From CAMLIZ01 sp966212505 (lineage in GTDB: Bacteria > Pseudomonadota > Gammaproteobacteria > Burkholderiales > Burkholderiaceae_C): a stretch of 64,000 nt of DNA. Shown here one piece after another: positions 37,095 to 45,368 of this stretch. The stretch is taken from the NCBI GenBank assembly GCA_966212505.1, contig CBIHRS010000002.1:186001-250000 (forward strand). The letters are read 5' to 3'. The position numbers and the translations under genes are program-made. Below the pieces are notes generated by a model. That model was given only the letters and a program-made list of their open reading frames with translations, was not told the DNA's origin and made no database searches. The first letter of the stretch is position 1. Every line of letters begins with the position of its first letter.

Positions 37095-37625
37095 ATGCTC
37101 AAGACCATTGCCCTCGTCGTGGTGCTGGCCCTGGCGGCGCTGCTGCTCTATGCAGCCACGCGGCCGGACAGCTTCAGCGTACAGCGCAGCCTGCGCATCC
37201 AGGCGCCAGCCGAGAAGATCCATCCGCTGATCGCCGACCTGCACCGCTTCAACAGCTGGAATCCTTACGAGAAGAAGGACCCCAACATCAAGGGCCATTA
37301 CCGCGGCCCCGGGGCCGGGCCGGGTGCTGCGTACGACTTCGAAGGCAACAGCCAGGTCGGCAAGGGCAGCATCGAGATCGTGCAGGTGCAGGCACCGCGT
37401 CAGGTCACGATGCAGCTGCGCCTGATCGAGCCGATGGAAGGCCTGAATACCGTGAACTTCACGCTCGCGCCGCAGGGCGATGCCACCGAGGTCACCTGGG
37501 CGATGCAGGGCCGCAGCCCGTTCATCGCCCGGCTGATCGGCGTGTTCGTCGACATGGACGCGATGATCGGCCGCGATTTCGAGGCGGGCCTCGCCGGCCT
37601 GAAGAGCCTGGCCGAGCGGCCCTGA
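37095..37625 (+). CDS. Membrane-anchored SRPBCC (START/Bet v1-like) protein
   Basis: Predicted 176 residues. An N-terminal hydrophobic helix (about 4-22) anchors or exports the protein. The SRPBCC fold follows, with S-V-Q-R-S-L-R-I-Q-A-P-A-E-K-I, F-N-S-W-N-P-Y and the C-terminal helix. The fold provides a hydrophobic ligand cavity. It lies 11 bp after the second YCII gene and 34 bp before the VOC gene, clearly within the ECF42 operon, whose members are typically YCII, SRPBCC and VOC proteins. Ligand unknown. Confidence 0.88.
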   Translation: MLKTIALVVVLALAALLLYAATRPDSFSVQRSLRIQAPAEKIHPLIADLHRFNSWNPYEKKDPNIKGHYRGPGAGPGAAYDFEGNSQVGKGSIEIVQVQAPRQVTMQLRLIEPMEGLNTVNFTLAPQGDATEVTWAMQGRSPFIARLIGVFVDMDAMIGRDFEAGLAGLKSLAERP

Positions 37626-37659
37626 ACCCCCAAACGACTACGCACAAGGAGCGACAACC

Positions 37660-38070
37660 ATGCACCGCCAGATCTTCGTCAACCTGCCCGTCAGGAATGT
37701 CGAGCGCACCCGGGCCTTCTATGCCGCCCTGGGCTTCAGCTTCAACCCGCAGTTCAGCAACGACCAGGCCTTGTGCATGATCGTCGGCGAGAACATCTAC
37801 GCGATGCTGCTGGCCGAAGAGTTCTTCAAGGGCTTCACGAAGAAGCCGATCGCCGATGCGCGCGAGTCCACCGAGGTGCTGGTGTGCCTGTCGTGCGACA
37901 GCCGGGCCGAGGTCGACGAGCTGGTGCGCAAGGCGCTGGCGGCCGGCGGCAAGGCGCCGATGCCGCCGCAGGACCACGGCTTCATGTACGGCCATGGCTT
38001 CGAAGACCTGGACGGCCACCAGTGGGAGCTGATGTACATGGACCCCAACGCCGCGCCGCCCCACGCCTGA
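37660..38070 (+). CDS. VOC-family protein (glyoxalase/extradiol-dioxygenase fold)
   Basis: Predicted 136 residues. Q-I-F-V-N-L-P-V-R-N-V-E-R-T-R-A-F-Y opens the first beta-alpha-beta-beta-beta module. The second ends with F-E-D-L-D-G-H-Q-W-E-L-M-Y-M, the usual strand with a metal-ligand Glu. The family includes glyoxalases, dioxygenases and fosfomycin-resistance enzymes; this subgroup, associated with ECF42 operons, has no proven reaction. An AAGGAG element (37645-37650) precedes the ATG. Confidence 0.9.
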   Translation: MHRQIFVNLPVRNVERTRAFYAALGFSFNPQFSNDQALCMIVGENIYAMLLAEEFFKGFTKKPIADARESTEVLVCLSCDSRAEVDELVRKALAAGGKAPMPPQDHGFMYGHGFEDLDGHQWELMYMDPNAAPPHA

Positions 38071-38082
38071 GCTGCCGTGCCG

Positions 38083-39351
38083 ATGACCAACGAAGCCACC
38101 CACCGCGCGATCGATGCCGTCTGGCGCATCGAGGCCGCCAAGATCATCGCCGGCGTCGCGCGCATGGTGCGCGACGTGGGCCTGGCCGAGGAACTGGCGC
38201 AGGATGCGCTGGTCAGCGCGCTCGAGCACTGGCCGGCGCAGGGCGTGCCCGACAACCCCGGCGCCTGGCTGATGGCCACGGCCAAGAACCGTGCGCTCGA
38301 CCGCCTTCGACGCGACAAGCTGCAGGCCGCCAAGCATGAGGAGATCGGCCATGATCTCGAGGCGCAGGAGGCCCTGATCGTGCCGGACTTCGTCGATGCC
38401 CTCGATGCCGCGCGCGCCGACGAGATCGGCGACGACCTGCTGCGCCTGATCTTCACTGCCTGCCATCCGGTGCTGTCGACCGAGGCGCGCGTCGCGCTCA
38501 CGCTCAAGCTGCTGGGCGGCCTGAGCACCGCCGAGATCGCGCGCGCCTTCCTCGTGCCGGAGCCCACGGTCGCGCAGCGCATCGTGCGCGCCAAGCGCAC
38601 GCTGTCGGAGGCGCGCGTGCCCTTCGAGCTGCCGCGCGGCGACACGCTGGCGCCGCGGCTGGCCTCGGTGCTCGAGGTGATCTACCTGATCTTCAACGAG
38701 GGCTACACCGCGACCGCCGGCGACGACTGGATGCGCCCCGCGCTGTGCGACGAGGCGCTGCGCCTGGGCCGCGTGCTGGCCGGGCTGGCACCCGAGGAGC
38801 CCGAGGTGCATGGCCTGGTCGCGCTGATGGAACTGCAGGCCTCGCGCGCGGCGGCGCGCGTGGATGCCGAGGGCCGGCCGGTGCTGCTGATGGCGCAGGA
38901 CCGCAGCCGCTGGGATCCGCTGCTGATCCGCCGCGGCCTGGCGGCGCTGGAGCGCGCGCAGTCGCTCGGCGGCGCGCTCGGGCCCTATGCGCTGCAGGCG
39001 GCCATCGCGGCCTGCCATGCGCGCGCGCACACGGCCGACGAGACCGACTGGGAGCGCATCGTCGCGCTGTATGACGCGCTGGCCCAGGTGGCGCCTTCGC
39101 CGGTGGTGTCGCTCAACCGTGCGGTCGCGGTCAGCATGGCCTTCGGCCCGGCGGCGGCCCTGGAGATCGTGGATGCGATGCGCGCCGAGCCCGCGCTGAA
39201 GCACTACCAGTGGCTGCCCAGCGTGCGCGGCGACCTGCTGGCCAGGTTGGGCCGCAATGCCGAAGCCCGCGCCGAATTCGAGCAGGCCGCGGCGCTGGCG
39301 CGCAACGCCCGCGAGCGAGAGCTGCTGCTGGAGCGGGCGCAATCGTTGTGA
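38083..39351 (+). CDS. ECF42-group RNA polymerase sigma factor
   Basis: Predicted 422 residues from the ATG at 38083; a GTG at 38077 would add two. Sigma region 2 (about 20-90, with E-L-A-Q-D-A-L-V-S-A-L and P-G-A-W-L-M-A-T-A-K-N-R-A-L-D) and region 4 (about 125-180, with L-S-T-A-E-I-A-R-A-F-L-V-P-E) are standard for ECF factors. The remaining about 230 C-terminal residues form the large helical, TPR-like extension (D-E-A-L-R-L-G-R, L-N-R-A-V-A-V, L-A-R-L-G-R-N-A-E-A-R) that defines ECF42 and replaces an anti-sigma factor in control. It sits at the end of the YCII-YCII-SRPBCC-VOC operon. Confidence 0.94.
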   Translation: MTNEATHRAIDAVWRIEAAKIIAGVARMVRDVGLAEELAQDALVSALEHWPAQGVPDNPGAWLMATAKNRALDRLRRDKLQAAKHEEIGHDLEAQEALIVPDFVDALDAARADEIGDDLLRLIFTACHPVLSTEARVALTLKLLGGLSTAEIARAFLVPEPTVAQRIVRAKRTLSEARVPFELPRGDTLAPRLASVLEVIYLIFNEGYTATAGDDWMRPALCDEALRLGRVLAGLAPEEPEVHGLVALMELQASRAAARVDAEGRPVLLMAQDRSRWDPLLIRRGLAALERAQSLGGALGPYALQAAIAACHARAHTADETDWERIVALYDALAQVAPSPVVSLNRAVAVSMAFGPAAALEIVDAMRAEPALKHYQWLPSVRGDLLARLGRNAEARAEFEQAAALARNARERELLLERAQSL

Positions 39352-39397
39352 AGCGCGCGGCACCCCGCCGCGCAGAGGCGGGAACGTCGGCTGCTGG

Positions 39398-40225
39398 ATG
39401 CAGGGCATGCCCCTCATTGCCACGCTCGTCGCCGCGGCCGCCGCTTCGACCCTGCAGGGCGCCTGCTCATGGGATCAGCCCGGGCAGCACCCTTTCATGG
39501 GCGATGTGCCGGCCGCGGTGGACGATTACCCCGACATCCCTGCCGCACGACGCGAGCGGCTGAAGGACCGTCTTCGACGACACGATTACGACGACGTCGT
39601 GTGGATCACGCGCGATGGAATCCACGGCTCGGCCAACTACGGGCCGGAGCTCACCGGCATGCACTTCGGCACGCATCGCGTGTGCGAGCGCGTGAGCCGC
39701 ACCCGCTGGCGCCGCGACCACCGGGAGATGGCGCTGGCCTATTGCGAAGGCACCGAGTGCATCGTGGTTCCCACCGTGTGCCGCAACGTCAGCCGCGTCG
39801 TCCGGCGTGCGCCGCCGGCAGCAGCAGCGCCACCCGCCGCTCAGTCGCCACCCGGCCCGCTCGTCTTTGCGCCGCCCTCGGCCGGTGGGCCGCCCGAGGC
39901 CACACCTCCCGAAGCGCTGCCGCCGCTGCTTCCACCGCCAGTGGCTCCGCCAGGCGCGCCGCCGCAGGTGTTTCCGCCGCTGCCGCCGATCCTGCAGCAG
40001 CCGCCCGGCGCATGGCCACCCGCGCTGCCGCCGGAGGCCTGGCCGCCGTTCGCGGGGCCGCCGGCGCTGCCGCCGCGGGTGGCGCTGCCGCCGGGCGGTG
40101 TTCCTGCTCCGCCGGCAGTGCCTGAGCCGCCGACCGCGGCGCTGCTGCTGGGGGGCTTCCTGCTGCTGGCCGGCCGCCGTGTCGCCGGCCTCAGTGCTCC
40201 CCGGTCTTCAGGCGGTGGGCGTTGA
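39398..40225 (+). CDS. Exported proline-rich protein with PEP-CTERM sorting signal (MHFG type)
   Basis: Predicted 275 residues; the start could also be the ATG at 39407. A signal peptide is followed by a folded domain of about 100 residues containing G-M-H-F-G-T-H-R-V-C-E-R and two further Cys residues. The M-H-F-G string matches the name of a known PEP-CTERM protein family. A proline-rich stretch of about 110 residues follows. The C-terminus reads V-P-E-P-P-T-A-A-L-L-L-G-G-F and then a basic R-R cluster: the tripartite PEP-CTERM signal recognised by exosortase. The protein is therefore expected to be cut and surface-processed. No exosortase gene is in this window. Its last 35 bp overlap the convergent kinase gene. 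Confidence 0.85.
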   Translation: MQGMPLIATLVAAAAASTLQGACSWDQPGQHPFMGDVPAAVDDYPDIPAARRERLKDRLRRHDYDDVVWITRDGIHGSANYGPELTGMHFGTHRVCERVSRTRWRRDHREMALAYCEGTECIVVPTVCRNVSRVVRRAPPAAAAPPAAQSPPGPLVFAPPSAGGPPEATPPEALPPLLPPPVAPPGAPPQVFPPLPPILQQPPGAWPPALPPEAWPPFAGPPALPPRVALPPGGVPAPPAVPEPPTAALLLGGFLLLAGRRVAGLSAPRSSGGGR

Positions 40226-42173
40226 TCGCCGCCTCCACCGCCTCGATCACCTGCTCCGGCTCGAAAGGCTTCTTCAGCAGCGTGAGCGCGGGCAGGCGCG
40301 CCATCTGCGGCGCGAGGTCCGAGAAGCCGGTGACGAGGATGGCGGTGAGCTTCGGCCGGTGCCGCAGCGCGTCTTCCACGAGATCAGCGCCGTTCATGCC
40401 GGGCATCGCATAGTCGGTCAGCATCACGTCGAAGGGCCGGCCGGTGAGCACCACCGCCATCGCTTCGTCGGCGCCGTGCGCCGGGATCGGCTGGAAGCCG
40501 AAAGCCTCCAGCAGCGCGCAGGTCGAGGCCAGCACGTCGGCGTTGTCGTCGACCACGAGCACCGTGCCGGCGCAGAGTGACGGTGGGGCCGCCTTTTCAG
40601 GGGGTGCCGCCTGCGCGGGCTCCCATTGCGCCTGCGGCAGCACCACGTCGGCCGTGGTGCCCGCGCCGGGCCGGCTGTGGATCAGCACGGTGCCGCCGCA
40701 TTGCTGCACCGCGCCCAGCACCTGCGCCAGCCCGAGGCCGGTGCCTTGGCCAGGCGGCTTGGTGGTGAAGAAGGGCTCGCAGCAGCGCGCCAGCGTGGCT
40801 TCGTCCATGCCGATGCCGTCGTCCTGCACGCTGAGCACGGTGTAGTCGCCGGCGGGCAGGTCGTCGACCCGGTCGTGCGGATCGCCGGTGATCGCGTGGC
40901 GGCGGGTGCGCACCGTGAGCCGGCCGCCTTGCGGCATCGCGTCGCGCGCGTTGATGCACAGGTTGAGCAGCACCGATTCGAGCTGCGTGCGGTCGGCCAG
41001 CGCCGGGGGCAGCCCGGGCTGCAGCTCGATCGCGACCGAGATCGTGCCGCCGAGGCTGCGCTCGAGCAGGTCGTTCATGCCGCTCACCAGCTCGTTGAGG
41101 TCGACCGGCCCGAGCGAGAGCTCCTGCTTCCTGGCAAAGGCGAGCAGCTGCTGCACCAGGGCGGCACCGCGCCGTCCGGTATCGGCCGCACGCTCCAGCG
41201 TCTTGCGCAGGCGCTCGGGGTCGCCGGCCTGGCGCCGCGCCACCTCGATGAACGACAGCATCGCCGACAGGATGTTGTTGAAGTCATGGGCGATGCCGCC
41301 GGTGAGCTGGCCCACCGCCTCCAGCCGCTGCATGCGCACCATGCGCTGCTCGGAGCGGCGCCGCTCGGTGATGTCGCGTCCCACCGCATAGATCCGCGAT
41401 TCCGCGAGCGAGCCGACCGCGCGCCACGACACGAGGCGCACCGAACCGTCGGCATGCAGCAGCCGGGTCTCGAAGTCGACCGCGTTGTATTCGCCGCCGA
41501 GTACGCGACGGATCTCGTCCCAGGTGCGGCCGAGGTCGTCGGGATGCACGAAGCGCTCGAACACCGTGCCTTGCGCCTGCGCCACCGCCACGCCGGTGAC
41601 CGCCTCGAACGACGGGCTGAGCGTGAGGATGCGGCCATCCGCCGCCAGCGTGACCATGATGTCGAGCGAGACGCTGAACAGCCGCTCCAGGTCGTGGTGG
41701 TGAGCCTCGAGCTGCTGCTTCAGCGCCTCGTTGAGCCGGTGCATCTCGGGCAGGCTCATCGGCCGGTCGTGCACGTCGGTCACGGCGCCCACCCATTCGA
41801 CGACGCGGGCCTGCGCATCGCGGACCGGGATCGCGCGCACCACGCACTGGCGATGGGTCTGCGAGGCCGCATGCCAAAGGCGGCAACTGGCGTGATAGTC
41901 CACCCCCTGGCGCAGGGCCAGCGTCCACGAGCGCAGCAGGCTGGTCCGGTCGTCGGGATGCACGGCCTGAACCCAGCCGTGTTCGCGGTAGTCGTTCCAC
42001 TGCTGGCCGGTATAGGCCTCCCACGAGGGCTGCGGCTCGACGAATCCGCGCTCCGGGTCGACGGTCCAGACGATGGCATCGGTGGCGGCGATCAGGGCCT
42101 GGCAACGTGTCTTGTCCGCCAGCAACGTGGCGAGCGTTGCTGGATCGGCGGGGCGCGGCGCTGGCCCGGGCAT
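40191..42173 (-). CDS. Hybrid sensor histidine kinase: two PAS, HDFNN-type kinase, receiver
   Basis: Predicted 660 residues, soluble. A PAS domain (about 25-140) and a second PAS (about 165-285, with L-T-L-S-P-S-F-E-A-V-T-G) precede a kinase of the NtrB-like H-D-F-N-N type (G-G-I-A-H-D-F-N-N, His296). The HATPase domain shows N-L-C-I-N-A-R-D-A-M and G-T-G-L-G-L-A. The receiver starts V-L-V-V-D-D-N, with Asp587 in L-T-D-Y-A-M-P-G and Lys in L-L-K-K-P-F. No output regulator is adjacent. It is divergent from the hemerythrin-like gene across 141 bp. Signal unknown. Confidence 0.91.
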   Translation of the reverse strand: MPGPAPRPADPATLATLLADKTRCQALIAATDAIVWTVDPERGFVEPQPSWEAYTGQQWNDYREHGWVQAVHPDDRTSLLRSWTLALRQGVDYHASCRLWHAASQTHRQCVVRAIPVRDAQARVVEWVGAVTDVHDRPMSLPEMHRLNEALKQQLEAHHHDLERLFSVSLDIMVTLAADGRILTLSPSFEAVTGVAVAQAQGTVFERFVHPDDLGRTWDEIRRVLGGEYNAVDFETRLLHADGSVRLVSWRAVGSLAESRIYAVGRDITERRRSEQRMVRMQRLEAVGQLTGGIAHDFNNILSAMLSFIEVARRQAGDPERLRKTLERAADTGRRGAALVQQLLAFARKQELSLGPVDLNELVSGMNDLLERSLGGTISVAIELQPGLPPALADRTQLESVLLNLCINARDAMPQGGRLTVRTRRHAITGDPHDRVDDLPAGDYTVLSVQDDGIGMDEATLARCCEPFFTTKPPGQGTGLGLAQVLGAVQQCGGTVLIHSRPGAGTTADVVLPQAQWEPAQAAPPEKAAPPSLCAGTVLVVDDNADVLASTCALLEAFGFQPIPAHGADEAMAVVLTGRPFDVMLTDYAMPGMNGADLVEDALRHRPKLTAILVTGFSDLAPQMARLPALTLLKKPFEPEQVIEAVEAAINAHRLKTGEH

Positions 42174-42241
42174 CACGCCTCCCGGCAGCAGCGCTGCGCT
42201 CCGCGAACCTGTCGCTGTCGGTCGGGGCGCATGTCTTGGCA

Positions 42242-42283
42242 GGAGCAAAGCCCGTTCCGGGCGGCCGGCGCGCTTTTTGCTCC
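42242..42283. repeat. Nested inverted repeat between divergent kinase and hemerythrin-like genes
   Basis: Outer arms GGAGCAAA (42242-42249) and TTTGCTCC (42276-42283) enclose an inner hairpin GCCCG-TTC-CGGGC (42250-42262). The structure ends 31 bp before the ATG at 42315. It could be an operator, or a bidirectional RNA structure in the leader. A terminator is less likely because no gene converges on it. Confidence 0.45.
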
Positions 42284-42314
42284 CAAAGAACTGATGAGTG
42301 GGTGATGGAACCGG

Positions 42315-42890
42315 ATGAAAGAGCGCGAATGGATGCGCCTGCTGAAGCAGAGCCACGAAGTGGCCCGGTGGTTGGCCGAGCGGCTCGAGGAGGCCGACCT
42401 GCTGGCGGCGCGCAAGTATTACAAGGACCAGCTGACGAATGTGCTGGGCGGGCACCTGCTCGCGATCGAAGGCTGCGTGCTGCCGGCCATCCAGCGGCAT
42501 GGCTGGAAGGGGGTGCACGCCGGCATGCTCGTCGCCCACTTCGAGCTCAAGGCGGCCACCGCGCAACTGGTGGTCGCCGATCCGGCCACCGACGACTTCG
42601 GCGCCGCGGTCGACCGGCTGAAGAACCATCTCGACCGCGAGCGCGGCATCGAGCAGGGCGAGCTGCTGCCGGCGATCGAATCGACGCTGCCGCCCGAAGA
42701 ACGCCGCCAGCTCGGCATCGATGTCGACCTGCAGCTCAGCCGCTCGGTGGGCGAGCTCGCCGCCGCTGCCGAACTGCGCGAACTCCCGCCCTCCGATCCG
42801 ATCGAGGAGGCGAGGGTGGTGCTGAGCAGCCTTCCCGAAGCCGGGCTGGTGGACGAGCCTCCGGACACGGCCGGCCAGGCATCGGCCTAG
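42315..42890 (+). CDS. Hemerythrin-like domain protein
   Basis: Predicted 191 residues. A four-helix pattern with spaced His/Glu residues is visible: H-L-L-A-I-E-G-C-V-L-P-A-I, V-A-H-F-E-L, and L-K-N-H-L-D-R-E-R-G-I-E-Q-G-E-L-L-P-A-I, the last resembling the H-x3-E hemerythrin HHE motif. Such proteins bind a di-iron site and O2 or sense redox state. Not all canonical ligands can be matched by eye, so metal binding is probable rather than certain. It is followed 12 bp later by the convergent dCache-type kinase gene and is divergent from a PAS kinase, a context suggesting signalling of oxygen or redox state. Confidence 0.7.
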   Translation: MKEREWMRLLKQSHEVARWLAERLEEADLLAARKYYKDQLTNVLGGHLLAIEGCVLPAIQRHGWKGVHAGMLVAHFELKAATAQLVVADPATDDFGAAVDRLKNHLDRERGIEQGELLPAIESTLPPEERRQLGIDVDLQLSRSVGELAAAAELRELPPSDPIEEARVVLSSLPEAGLVDEPPDTAGQASA

Positions 42891-42902
42891 CTTGGCGAGG
42901 CG

Positions 42903-45170
42903 TCACGCCGCCGCCTGGGGCAGCCAGCGGCGCAGCGCGGCGGCCAGCTTGTCGACGGTGCAGGGCTTGGTGACGAAATCATCCATGCCCGCGTGCATCG
43001 CCTCCTGGGCGCTGGTGGCCAGCGCATTGGCGGTGAGCGCAATGATCGGCAGCCGCGCGAGGCCGCGCGAGCGCTCCTCGGTGCGCCACTGGCTCGCCAC
43101 CTCGTAGCCCGACAGCTTGGGCAGCATGCAGTCGAGCAGCACGATGTCGTAGCGCCCACGGCGCAGGCAGACCAGCGCGTCTTCGCCATCGGCTGCCACG
43201 TCGCAGGTGCACTCCAGCCGGTCGAGCTGGGCTTCCACCACCATCGCATTGACCGCGTTGTCCTCGACCACCAGCACATGCGGCCGGCGGTCGGGGTGCG
43301 AGGGCTGCGCCACCGGTGCCACCGGCGTCAGCGGCATCGCGCCGCTGTGCGCGAAGCGCAGCTCGGGCAGTTCGTCGAGCAGCGGCTCGGCCACCGCCGC
43401 ATCGGTGATCGGCAGCCGCAGCTCGAACCAGAACCGGGTGCCACGGCCCGGTTCGCTGTCGAAGTCGATGCGGCCGCCCATCAGCTGCACCAGCCGCTGC
43501 GAGATCGCCAGGCCCAGGCCGGTGCCGCCGAAGCGCCGCTCCACTGAGCTGTCGGCCTGCACGAACGGCTGGAACACGCGCTCGCGCGCCTCCGGCGCGA
43601 TGCCCACGCCCTGGTCGTGCACCTCGAAGCGCAGCACCGCGATGCCGACGCCCGCCGCGCTGCAGTTCAGCCGCAGCACGATCTCGCCCGCGTCGGAGAA
43701 CTTGATCGCATTGCTGACGAGATTGCCGAGCACCTGGCGCACGCGCTGCGCATCGCCGATCACCGCGGCAGGCACCTGGTCGCCCACCTCCACGGTCAGC
43801 CGCAGGCCCTTGTTGCGGGCATAGGTGGTGAACAGGTCGCGCACCTCGCGCATCAGCTGCGCAGGATCGAAAGGGGCGCTGCGCACGTGCAGCTCGCCGG
43901 CCTCGATCTTCGACAGGTCGAGGATGTCGTTGATGATGCCCAGCAGGCTGCGGCCCGAGCGCAGCAGCGTCTGGGCCAGTTGGCGCTGCTGCTCGGAGCC
44001 GGCCGACCGGGCGAGCAGGTCGGCCGTGCCGAGGATGCCGTTCATCGGCGTGCGGATCTCGTGGCTCATCGTGGCCAGGAATTCCGTCTTCGCGCGGTTG
44101 GCCGCCTCGGCGGCTTCACGCAATCGCTCGGCCTCGGCCAGATGGTGCTCGCGGCGGCGCAACACCCGCACCAGCACGATGAAGGTGGCGGCAAGGAACA
44201 CCGCCGAAACGAGCGACACCACCGCCATGTTCCAGGCCTGCCGCCGCCAGCCCGCCAGGTAGACGCGGTCGCTCAGCGCCACCGCCACGTGCAGTGGAAA
44301 GCCGTCGACCTTGCGGACAGACAGCACCCGGTGCGGATCGGCCTCGGGAATCGCATCCCAGGGAGAGAAGGCTTCGGGCCCCGCGCCCGCTGCGGTGGCG
44401 CGAAGCGCCTGCCCGTAAGGCCCGTCGGGCCGCAACTGCCGGCCGAGGATGTGCTCGTCGAAAGGGGCCCGCGACAGCACGGACAGGTCGTTGCGCAGCA
44501 GCGTCATCGAGGCCGAGTCGGGCTGCGGATTGCGCCGGTCCATGCGCACCGACATGTAGAAGCGCGAGAAATACTCGCAGGACACGCCGACGATCGCGGT
44601 GCCGATGAATGCGCCCCCGGGTGATTCGATGCGGCGCGAGATGTAGATGGTCCACAGCTGGCTGATGCGGCTGCGGACCGGCCGGCCGATGTAGGTCATC
44701 TCGACCACGCCGTCGCGCGCGGCGATGAACACGTCGCGATCCGCGATGTTCACCCGGGGCGACGGATAGTTGCGCGAGCTCACCACCACGTCGCCGTTGG
44801 CATCGAAGATGCCGACCACGTCGAGCGCCGCGAAGCTCTCCTCCCGCGCATGCAGCAGCTCGTACTCGCCCCGGGTGGCCAGCGCCTTGCGCAGCGCCTG
44901 CACGTCGGCGGGACGCTCGGCGTCCACCGCCTGAGCCACGCCGTCGAGCACGAACTTCGCCGACGAGAACACCTGCGACGCGTGCGCCGCCAGGGCCAGC
45001 GCCATGTCGTCGACGCCGGCGCGCGCGTTCTCGGTGGCCTGCGAGCGTGCCAGCAGCACGCCGTACAGCGTCAGCACGAGCAGCGAGACGACGATGGCCG
45101 CGCCGATCGTGGCTGCCGCGCGGCTTCCGGCCTGTGGACCGCGATAGAACAGGACCCGCGATTGCCGCAC
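42903..45170 (-). CDS. Membrane hybrid sensor histidine kinase with periplasmic Cache-like sensor
   Basis: Predicted 755 residues. TM1 (about 20-42) and TM2 (about 310-335) flank a periplasmic domain of about 265 residues with Cache features (V-G-I-F-D-A-N-G-D-V-V-V, I-A-D-R-D-V-F, I-G-R-P-V-R-S). HisKA has T-M-S-H-E-I-R-T-P-M-N-G (His370). The HATPase domain shows N-L-V-S-N-A-I-K-F and G-T-G-L-G-L-A-I. The C-terminal receiver begins V-L-V-V-E-D-N, with Asp680 in L-L-D-C-M-L-P-K-L-S-G. Divergent from the solute-binding protein gene at 45369, which could deliver the ligand it senses; that link is inferred. Confidence 0.92.
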   Translation of the reverse strand: MRQSRVLFYRGPQAGSRAAATIGAAIVVSLLVLTLYGVLLARSQATENARAGVDDMALALAAHASQVFSSAKFVLDGVAQAVDAERPADVQALRKALATRGEYELLHAREESFAALDVVGIFDANGDVVVSSRNYPSPRVNIADRDVFIAARDGVVEMTYIGRPVRSRISQLWTIYISRRIESPGGAFIGTAIVGVSCEYFSRFYMSVRMDRRNPQPDSASMTLLRNDLSVLSRAPFDEHILGRQLRPDGPYGQALRATAAGAGPEAFSPWDAIPEADPHRVLSVRKVDGFPLHVAVALSDRVYLAGWRRQAWNMAVVSLVSAVFLAATFIVLVRVLRRREHHLAEAERLREAAEAANRAKTEFLATMSHEIRTPMNGILGTADLLARSAGSEQQRQLAQTLLRSGRSLLGIINDILDLSKIEAGELHVRSAPFDPAQLMREVRDLFTTYARNKGLRLTVEVGDQVPAAVIGDAQRVRQVLGNLVSNAIKFSDAGEIVLRLNCSAAGVGIAVLRFEVHDQGVGIAPEARERVFQPFVQADSSVERRFGGTGLGLAISQRLVQLMGGRIDFDSEPGRGTRFWFELRLPITDAAVAEPLLDELPELRFAHSGAMPLTPVAPVAQPSHPDRRPHVLVVEDNAVNAMVVEAQLDRLECTCDVAADGEDALVCLRRGRYDIVLLDCMLPKLSGYEVASQWRTEERSRGLARLPIIALTANALATSAQEAMHAGMDDFVTKPCTVDKLAAALRRWLPQAAA

Positions 45171-45368
45171 GATGGCTCACCTCCCCAGGTGCGCGGCGGC
45201 TGTCACGGCCCCCGCGGTGTCCTGGCAGCAAGCCGCCTGCCCGCAGGGTTTCGCCGTACTGGGCGCCAAACCTGACAGTGCATGCGCGGCCGTGCCCGCC
45301 GTGTGCATGGCGGCGCCCGATGGGTCTGCCTAGAGTGGCCTTCACCTCATCAGGAGTTGGAGGGTTCC

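Noticed and set aside
39800..40130. Low-complexity proline-coding stretch considered as a non-coding repeat
   Set aside because: It is in frame between a folded domain and a PEP-CTERM tail and encodes a proline-rich linker.
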